Below are positions 36,743 through 42,116 of a DNA stretch of 42,116 nt, in pieces. The DNA comes from an uncultured Hyphomicrobiales bacterium (GTDB lineage Bacteria > Pseudomonadota > Alphaproteobacteria > Rhizobiales > Beijerinckiaceae): NCBI GenBank assembly GCA_903900975.1, contig CAIUPE010000111.1, positions 1 to 42,116 on the forward strand, written 5' to 3'. Position 1 is the first letter of the stretch. Every line of letters begins with the position of its first letter. Under the pieces are notes generated by a model that was given only the letters and a program-made list of their open reading frames with translations, made no database searches and was not told the DNA's origin. The position numbers and the translations under genes are program-made.

Positions 36743-37051
36743 ATGCATAGAATTCCATGTGCGGCGGCGATTTTGATGGCAGCCGCGCTTCCGGCTAGCT
36801 TTTCGTGGGCGGCCGTTCCGGCCTCCCGCGACTTTATTGTACCGGTGGATGACGGATATGGTATGGAGGATTGCCTGGCCGGAGGCGCTTCATGCGCCAA
36901 ACTCGTTGCCGATTCCTGGTGTAAGATCAACGGCATGAAAACAGCGGTTCATTATAGCCCCGCGAAGGACGTCGACATAACGGCCTCACTTGCGCAAAAA
37001 TCGCCCCATCAGCGACCGGTCCAGGCCTACATCGTAACCTGCTCCGATTAA
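36743..37051 (+). CDS. Small secreted protein of unknown function
   Basis: A 102-residue protein with a signal peptide (AAAILMAAALPASFSWAA, cleavage about residue 23) and four Cys in the mature part (DCLAG, ASCAK, SWCKI, VTCSD), which would pair in the periplasm. The motif DDGYGMEDCL is distinctive, and I believe small proteins with a similar GYG and Cys pattern occur in related Hyphomicrobiales, though I cannot name a family. It precedes the DUF2865 gene by about 130 bases on the same strand, so the two may be expressed together. Cys count and signal peptide support a real gene. The 290-base region before it, to cysS, is AT-rich near 36640-36730 and shows no other gene. Confidence 0.68.
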   Translation: MHRIPCAAAILMAAALPASFSWAAVPASRDFIVPVDDGYGMEDCLAGGASCAKLVADSWCKINGMKTAVHYSPAKDVDITASLAQKSPHQRPVQAYIVTCSD

Positions 37052-37182
37052 TCCGCCTCGACGCGCGCGATATGTAAAGCGCTTGACGCAAAGCATTGGG
37101 AATGGAAAGACGGGCGCGGCTCGGTCATCATTTTGACGCGATCCTGAGGCCCCATAGCCATCTTGCCTTTGCTGAAAGATCG

Positions 37183-38313
37183 ATGACTCACCGCATCACC
37201 GCCCTTTTCCTGTCTGTTGTTACGCTGTTGATGTTGAGCCAGGGGTTAGCTTGGGCGCAGCGTGCAGGCTATTGCGATCAGCTCAAAAGCGAACTTTCGG
37301 CGGTTGAAACAACGATTTCGACCAGTTCCAATGCCGATACGGCGTTGACCCTGAAGAAAACCCAACGCGAACTCGACAAAACGGCAGCCTATGCCCGTTC
37401 GATCGGCTGCAACGACATGCGTATTCCGTTACTGTCGGGGCCAGTTCCGGCCAAATGCCCGTCCCTTCAAGCCCAAATCGGACAATTAGAGCAAGACGTC
37501 GAATCGCTCAAAGTAGAACTTTCCCGTGATGATGCAGGGGATCTCCAAATCCGGCGGGATACGCTAAAAGCGACGATTGACAGCAATTGCTCGGCCGATC
37601 CGCAACCCGCAAAGGGACAGGCCAAAAGCGGCCTCACGCCTTTTGGCGGCGCAACCGATGGCCTGCAATCCTCCGAAATGCCGGACGATCCGATGGCGCG
37701 CCTTGGTGCGTCCACCGCCAATGGGTTCCGCACGATTTGTGTACGTTCGTGTGACGGATATTTCTTCCCCATCAGCCAATTCGGCTCGAATGGCCGTATC
37801 GCAACCGATTCCGAACTATGCCACGCCTCATGCCCCGGTTCGGAAGTCAGCCTCTATGTTCAACCCAGCGACAAGGACGTCGACAGCGCCGTTGCAGCCG
37901 ACACGGGCCAGCCTTACACCGCGCTGCCAAAGGCGTTTCACCACCGCGCAGCCTATGATTCCACCTGTACTTGTCGGGCTGCCGGGCAAAGTTGGTCCGA
38001 TACGCTGGTCGACGCCGAACGCATTTTAGGGGCAAACGGACAAACGGATCCCGTCGTTTCAGAATTAAAGGCACAAGAACTATCCCGCCCGCGGGATATG
38101 AAGGCACCCGCGAAAACGAAAAAGGGTGATCCTGCCCCCGTCATCGCTCCCGCACCTGACGTCGTGGCCTTGCAAAGCGCCATTCCGGCGGGAACCAATA
38201 TTGTTCCCGTTGGGCAAGGCGATGTTCAAGTCATCACGCTGCCTGACGGCACCAAACGTAAGATCCGGATTTTGCGGGCTCCGGGGGCGGCAGCCGTAAC
38301 AGCCCCCCAATAA
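37183..38313 (+). CDS. DUF2865-domain secreted protein
   Basis: A 376-residue exported protein with signal peptide (LFLSVVTLLMLSQGLAWA, residues 8-25). Residues 30-150 contain paired coiled-coil-like helices, and 180-275 hold the DUF2865 core: ICVRSCDGYFFPIS, ELCHASCPGSEVSLYV, GQPYTALPKAFHHR and STCTCR. These Cys-rich motifs, with about eight conserved Cys, suggest periplasmic disulfides. The C-terminal 100 residues are Pro/Ala/Lys-rich, with no clear fold. The domain is frequent in Hyphomicrobiales and has no known function. The ATG at 37183 gives the signal peptide; the frame extends upstream without one. Confidence 0.83.
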   Translation: MTHRITALFLSVVTLLMLSQGLAWAQRAGYCDQLKSELSAVETTISTSSNADTALTLKKTQRELDKTAAYARSIGCNDMRIPLLSGPVPAKCPSLQAQIGQLEQDVESLKVELSRDDAGDLQIRRDTLKATIDSNCSADPQPAKGQAKSGLTPFGGATDGLQSSEMPDDPMARLGASTANGFRTICVRSCDGYFFPISQFGSNGRIATDSELCHASCPGSEVSLYVQPSDKDVDSAVAADTGQPYTALPKAFHHRAAYDSTCTCRAAGQSWSDTLVDAERILGANGQTDPVVSELKAQELSRPRDMKAPAKTKKGDPAPVIAPAPDVVALQSAIPAGTNIVPVGQGDVQVITLPDGTKRKIRILRAPGAAAVTAPQ

Positions 38314-38316
38314 ACC

Positions 38317-39654
38317 TTAGCCGACGGTGAGACGGTCCCGTGCTTTAGCTTCGCCGATCAATGGCAAAAGCAGCTTCAACTCGGGCCCATGGTCAATACC
38401 TGTCAGTGCGAGCCTCAGCGGCATAAAGAGCTCTTTGCCCTTTCGCCCCGTCGCTTCCTTCACTTTTGCCGTCCACTGGCCCCAGGTTTCCTGGTCCCAC
38501 GGCTCTGGCGGTAAAAGGTCCGCTGCTGTTCGGAGAAAATCGGGATCAAGATCCTCAGGACGCGTCACGGGCCCTGCAATAACGCCCGACCATAAAACGG
38601 CATCCGCTAAACGGGCCACATTGCCCCGGATGGCTAGCCAAAACGCTTCACCGTCGGCAATGCCAAGGCTATTCAGGCGGCGTAAGACATCCGCATACTC
38701 AAGTTGATGCAAGAGTTTAGCGTTCAACCCATCAAGCTCGTGCTCATCAAACTTAGCGGGCGCGCGCGACAGGCGCGCCAGATCGACCAAAGCAGCAAGC
38801 TCATCCATCGTCGGCACCGCGCGCACCGCTTCTGATGAGCCAACCAGCACCGCCAGCGAGGCCACCGCCATCGGCTCCATATCGGCCTCGCGCAAGGAGG
38901 CAATCGAGAAATGGCCAAGGCGTTTGGAAAGCCCCTCGCCGCTCGCATTGGTCAAGAGATTGTGGTGGCCAAACTGCGGCGAGCGACCCGAAAGCGCCTC
39001 GAAAATCTGAATTTGCACGCCGGTATTGGTGACGTGATCCTCACCCCGAATAACATGGGTAACGCCGCGCTCAATATCGTCCACCACCGACGGCAGCGTG
39101 TAGAGATACGACCCATCGGCCCGGATCAGAACCGGATCGGAAAGCGATGCGCTGTCCACATGCGACGGGCCACGTACCAGATCGTTCCATTCAACGCTAC
39201 GGTCTTCCAGCTGAAAACGCCAATGCGGCGTGCGCCCTTCGGCTTCCAATGCCGCCTTTTCTTCCGCAGTTAGCTTCAGCGCGGCGCGGTCATAAACGGG
39301 CGGCAAATGGCGGGCGGCTTGGCGCTTCCGTTTCCGCTCCAGCTCATCCTCGGTCTCGTAGCAGGCATAAAGTCTGCCCATGGCACGCAACCGGTCGGCC
39401 GCCTCATTATAGAGATCAAAACGCTCGGACTGACGGATAACCTGATCCGGCTTAATGCCCAGCCATTCTATATCGATCGCAATCCCATCGGCAAATTCGC
39501 GGGTGGAGCGTTCGAGATCGGTATCGTCATAACGCAGAATAAATTGCCCGCCCGCCCGTTTGGCAAACAGATAATTCAACAACGCCGTACGGGCATTGCC
39601 GATATGAATGCGGCCCGTTGGCGATGGAGCGAAGCGTACGATTGGAGCTGTCAT
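38317..39654 (-). CDS. gltX: Glutamyl-tRNA synthetase, second-type paralogue
   Basis: A 445-residue class I synthetase. [20 protein letters not shown] is the HIGH region and [13 protein letters not shown] holds the KMSKS equivalent. The form with [13 protein letters not shown] and GLSKR, shorter than the usual enzyme, matches one of the two GltX types of alphaproteobacteria, which often also carry a larger one. In organisms that use GatCAB to make Gln-tRNA, such copies may charge tRNA-Gln with glutamate; whether this one does is unknown. AAGGA lies five bases before the ATG. It ends three bases from the DUF2865 stop on the other strand. Confidence 0.92.
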   Translation of the reverse strand: MTAPIVRFAPSPTGRIHIGNARTALLNYLFAKRAGGQFILRYDDTDLERSTREFADGIAIDIEWLGIKPDQVIRQSERFDLYNEAADRLRAMGRLYACYETEDELERKRKRQAARHLPPVYDRAALKLTAEEKAALEAEGRTPHWRFQLEDRSVEWNDLVRGPSHVDSASLSDPVLIRADGSYLYTLPSVVDDIERGVTHVIRGEDHVTNTGVQIQIFEALSGRSPQFGHHNLLTNASGEGLSKRLGHFSIASLREADMEPMAVASLAVLVGSSEAVRAVPTMDELAALVDLARLSRAPAKFDEHELDGLNAKLLHQLEYADVLRRLNSLGIADGEAFWLAIRGNVARLADAVLWSGVIAGPVTRPEDLDPDFLRTAADLLPPEPWDQETWGQWTAKVKEATGRKGKELFMPLRLALTGIDHGPELKLLLPLIGEAKARDRLTVG

Positions 39655-39725
39655 TGGAATCCTTGGAGAAAACAGAGCATTCTACTTTAACATCAAATCA
39701 CGATTAAATAAGCGGCTATAAGTAT

Positions 39726-39837
39726 CCTTCTCCTTGAAGGAGAAGGTGTCGCCGAAGGCGACGGATGAGGTTCTAATGACTGCAATTAAACCCACATCCC
39801 CCTGCTCCGCAGGGACCTTCTCCCGCACGGGAGAAGG
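39726..39837. repeat. Multi-hairpin REP-like intergenic element
   Basis: Four perfect hairpins stand in a row upstream of gltX: CCTTCTCCTT/AAGGAGAAGG with a one-base loop (39726-39746), GTCGCC/GGCGAC (39748-39762), CCCTGC/GCAGGG (39800-39814) and CCTTCTCCCG/CGGGAGAAGG with a two-base loop (39816-39837). The outer two share the word CCTTCTCC. Elements with this sequence style are widespread between genes in rhizobia and relatives. It is not a canonical terminator for either strand. Confidence 0.8.
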
Positions 39838-39887
39838 CTAACCGATTTAACAGTGCTTCCCGACCTTTATCATTTGGAGTGCTCAGA

Positions 39888-40175
39888 TTATTTGATCCGT
39901 TCAAGGTCAAGAAGTACGCCCTTTAACGGCGAGAAAATTAAAAATTCAACCAAGGAAACGATGCGATGTGATTTGTTATCCAATGCATTTCCAACCCTAG
40001 CCTCACGATCTAATTTATTATTTTTATTAAGATTTTTCTTTCCAATTCCGGATCGCGGCGCATTATCGCCTAAAAGTGGCAAACCATTATTGTCACGGTG
40101 TTCTGTTTTTTTATCCATATATGCGCCTACCACGGTGATCGGTGATGGCGATGACCCACCTCCGATAATTTTCAT
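39888..40175 (-). CDS. Possible small protein after nadE (doubtful)
   Basis: A 95-residue open frame that begins 16 bases after the nadE stop, with AAGG five bases before its ATG. The protein opens MKIIGGGSSPSPITVVGAYM and is otherwise rich in Asn, Lys and Gly with no motif I recognise. It lies in AT-rich sequence between nadE and the REP-like element. The spacing argues for translation, but a random frame is about as likely, since the plus strand is also open here (39853-40179). Kept as a weak call. Confidence 0.35.
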   Translation of the reverse strand: MKIIGGGSSPSPITVVGAYMDKKTEHRDNNGLPLLGDNAPRSGIGKKNLNKNNKLDREARVGNALDNKSHRIVSLVEFLIFSPLKGVLLDLERIK

Positions 40176-40191
40176 TTAAGCCTTGGGCGCG

Positions 40192-41934
40192 CTAAAAATC
40201 CACAACATCCGTACCAGTCAATCCGCGACGGGGCGCAAGCGTCGCATCCGCCTTGAACGCCGCCCTCCCCTGATCGCGGAACCGGTTGACGATCGGATAG
40301 CGCCGATCCCGCCCGAAATTCTTCAACGTCACCTTCACGCCCGGTGCCGATTGGCGGCGCTTATACTCCGCGCCATAAAGCAGTCGCTCGATCTTTTTCA
40401 CGGTCTCAAGGTCAAAGCCTTTAGCCACCAGATCAGACACCCGCATCTCGTTTTCCACCAAGCCCTCGAGGATCGCATCGAGCACCTCGTACGGCGGCAA
40501 GGAGTCCTGATCGGTCTGGTTTTCGCGCAATTCGGCTGACGGCGCTTTGATGATGATCCGCTCGGGGATCACAATTCCGGACGGCCCCTTGGCCCCTTCC
40601 GGTTTCCAGCCATTGCGTAAAATCGAGAGACGATAGACCTCCATTTTATAGAGATCCTTGATCGGGTTAAACCCGCCATTCATATCGCCATAAATCGTCG
40701 CATAACCTACCGACATTTCCGATTTATTGCCGGTGGTCACCACCATCGAGCCGAATTTATTCGAAAGCGCCATCAAAATCGTGCCCCGCGCACGGCTTTG
40801 CAAATTCTCTTCGGTCGTATCGGCCGCTTTCCCCGCAAACACAGGCTGCAAGAGCGCTTCAAAGCCATCCACCGCTGGCGCAATCGGCAACACATCATAG
40901 CGAATGCCAAGCGCCTTGGCGCAGGCTTCCGCATCCTCAAGGCTGTCAGACGAGGTATAGCGGTAAGGCAACATCACGGCGTGGACGCGATCCGCACCCA
41001 ACGCATCCACCGCCATAGCGGCGCAGATGGCGGAATCAATGCCGCCCGATAGGCCGAGCACGACGCCGGGAAAGCGGTTTTTATCGACGTAATCGCGTAA
41101 GCCCAAAACACACGCCGCGTAATCAGCCTCGTCATCGGCATCTGCTACCGATTTTACATTATCCGCACAGTGCCAGCCGTCTGGCCCGCGCGTCCATTCC
41201 GTTAGAACAAGATCAGACAGGAACGAGGGCATCTGGCAGGCGAGCGAACAATCAGCATTCAGCACAAAGGACGCGCCATCAAACACGAGGTCATCTTGCC
41301 CGCCGATCTGATTGAGATAGACGAGCGGTAAGCGGCTCTCGGTGACGCGGGACACGGCAATATTAAGCCGAATATCCGCTTTAGCGCGGAAATAGGGCGA
41401 TCCATTCGGTACCAGCAAAAGCTCGGCGCCCGTCTCGGCGAGACATTCGACGACGTCCTCGCCCCAAATATCCTCGCAAATCGGCAGCCCGACGCGGACG
41501 CCGCGCAGCATCACAGGGCCGGGCATCGGGCCCGCCACAAAGACGCGCTTTTCGTCAAACACACCGTAATTCGGCAGATCGACTTTGAATCGGATGGCAT
41601 CAATCCGCCCGCTATCCAGCACCGCATAGGCATTGTAAAGCTTACCGCTCTCAGCCCATGGCAGGCCGATCAATACTGCAGGGCCGCCATCGGCCGTTTC
41701 CCGTGCCAAAACCTCACACGCCGCGCGGCAAGCGTCTTGGAAAGCGGGTTTCAGCACCAGATCCTCCGGCGGATAGCCTGCGAGGAAGAGTTCCGGAAAC
41801 ATCACCGCATCCGCACCAAGCGTTGCGGCTTCCGCGCGCGCAGCACGCGCCAACGCGAGATTGTCCTCGACATTGCCAAGGGTGGGGTTGAGCTGGGCAA
41901 GCGCTATGCGAAGGGTGTTCAATGCGGAGGTCAT
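40192..41934 (-). CDS. nadE: Glutamine-hydrolysing NAD+ synthase
   Basis: A 580-residue two-domain enzyme making NAD+ from deamido-NAD+, ATP and glutamine. The N-terminal nitrilase-type glutaminase (about residues 8-260) has Glu in MFPELFLAGYPPEDL, Lys in FKVDLPNYG and the nucleophile Cys in GLPICEDIW. The synthase domain (about 280-560) has the P-loop LGLSGGIDSAICAAM and the later STTGNKSE-type block seen as VVTTGNKSEMSVGY. The length is normal. Only about 50 bases separate the start from the IS110 transposase end, so its promoter is very short or lies within the insertion sequence. Confidence 0.96.
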   Translation of the reverse strand: MTSALNTLRIALAQLNPTLGNVEDNLALARAARAEAATLGADAVMFPELFLAGYPPEDLVLKPAFQDACRAACEVLARETADGGPAVLIGLPWAESGKLYNAYAVLDSGRIDAIRFKVDLPNYGVFDEKRVFVAGPMPGPVMLRGVRVGLPICEDIWGEDVVECLAETGAELLLVPNGSPYFRAKADIRLNIAVSRVTESRLPLVYLNQIGGQDDLVFDGASFVLNADCSLACQMPSFLSDLVLTEWTRGPDGWHCADNVKSVADADDEADYAACVLGLRDYVDKNRFPGVVLGLSGGIDSAICAAMAVDALGADRVHAVMLPYRYTSSDSLEDAEACAKALGIRYDVLPIAPAVDGFEALLQPVFAGKAADTTEENLQSRARGTILMALSNKFGSMVVTTGNKSEMSVGYATIYGDMNGGFNPIKDLYKMEVYRLSILRNGWKPEGAKGPSGIVIPERIIIKAPSAELRENQTDQDSLPPYEVLDAILEGLVENEMRVSDLVAKGFDLETVKKIERLLYGAEYKRRQSAPGVKVTLKNFGRDRRYPIVNRFRDQGRAAFKADATLAPRRGLTGTDVVDF

Positions 41935-41985
41935 CTCACCCGTTTAACGCCACAAAGCCGGTTGGGCAATGTCCCCACCCGTCAT

Positions 41986-42116
41986 CTACCATGATGATTG
42001 AAGATTCAATTCTTTCAATCGTGCATTTGCGATGACGATAATTTTTCGCATGAGAGCGGTTAGTGCGACCATTTTTGGCTTTCCGGTTGCGACGAGTTTT
42101 TCGAAGAAGGCTTTGA
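41986..42116 (-). CDS. IS110-family transposase, C-terminal end (partial)
   Basis: The last 42 codons of a minus-strand open frame that continues past the window. They read AFFEKLVATGKPKMVALTAL then MRKIIVIANARLK, the end of the Transposase_20 (IS116/IS110/IS902) domain. Stop at 41986-41988. The DEDD catalytic domain lies outside the window. The family moves with a bridge RNA encoded in the noncoding end before the gene (IS110 group) or after it (IS1111 group). With only about 50 bases between this stop and nadE, there is no room for the latter, so the element is of IS110 type or is truncated. Confidence 0.85.
   Translation of the reverse strand, partial: KAFFEKLVATGKPKMVALTALMRKIIVIANARLKELNLQSSW

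Noticed and set aside
36571-36936. A 121-residue minus-strand open frame overlapping the secreted-protein gene
   Set aside because: It runs antisense to a gene with a clear signal peptide, and its own sequence shows no motif or start signal.

Overview
The window looks like chromosomal DNA of an alphaproteobacterium, most likely of the order Hyphomicrobiales (Rhizobiales). The case rests on gene content: a fused LivM-LivG transporter, adjacent psd-pssA, a maf-yacG cluster near infA, a citramalate synthase, an Atm1-type exporter, a DUF2865 secreted protein, a BioY transporter, a second-type GltX, and palindromic intergenic repeats of the kind common in rhizobia and relatives. The core is moderately GC-rich. 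The genus cannot be fixed from the sequence alone. Both ends fall inside transposase genes (IS30 family on the left, IS110 family on the right), so the window may be a contig that stops at multicopy insertion sequences.

Left end (1-2725): the IS30 transposase tail is followed by a strikingly AT-rich, gene-free stretch and an XRE-type repressor whose LexA-like C-terminal half seems to lack the autocleavage Ser/Lys pair. Next come a CAP-domain lipoprotein and a small secreted protein with a possible operator upstream. From 2726 to 9834 there are katG with a clear terminator, a two-gene ureide module (ureidoglycine aminohydrolase and ureidoglycolate lyase), a DCC-type thiol oxidoreductase facing an HTTM-like membrane protein and its partner, a carboxylesterase, and a YgiD-type dioxygenase. 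An ABC-F ATPase follows, separated from the liv operon by two structured palindromic repeats.

The branched-chain amino acid type ABC system (11775-16666) runs livK, hairpin, livH, livM-livG fusion, livF on the minus strand; the hairpin after livK could keep the binding protein in excess over the permease. The middle (16764-24264) holds a membrane-anchored phosphatase, bioY, selO, pgi, a TPR/O-GlcNAc-transferase-like protein and a secreted PLD-type nuclease-like protein. From 24402 to 30299 lies minus-strand housekeeping: yacG, maf, infA, pssA, psd, an Atm1-like exporter and a LysM protein.

The right part (30417-41934) contains a LOG-family hydrolase, a pirin, a hicA-hicB toxin-antitoxin pair with a perfect palindrome in front of hicA, cimA with a GNAT acetyltransferase, cysS, two secreted proteins of unknown role, gltX, a multi-hairpin repeat, a doubtful small gene and nadE. 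The IS110 fragment ends about 50 bases upstream of nadE. I saw no rRNA, tRNA, CRISPR array or prophage module. I found no clearly new multi-gene system; the most unusual items are the degenerate repressor in its AT-rich island, the hicAB palindrome, the three-way-junction repeat, the livK hairpin and the extended LivM-LivG fusion.
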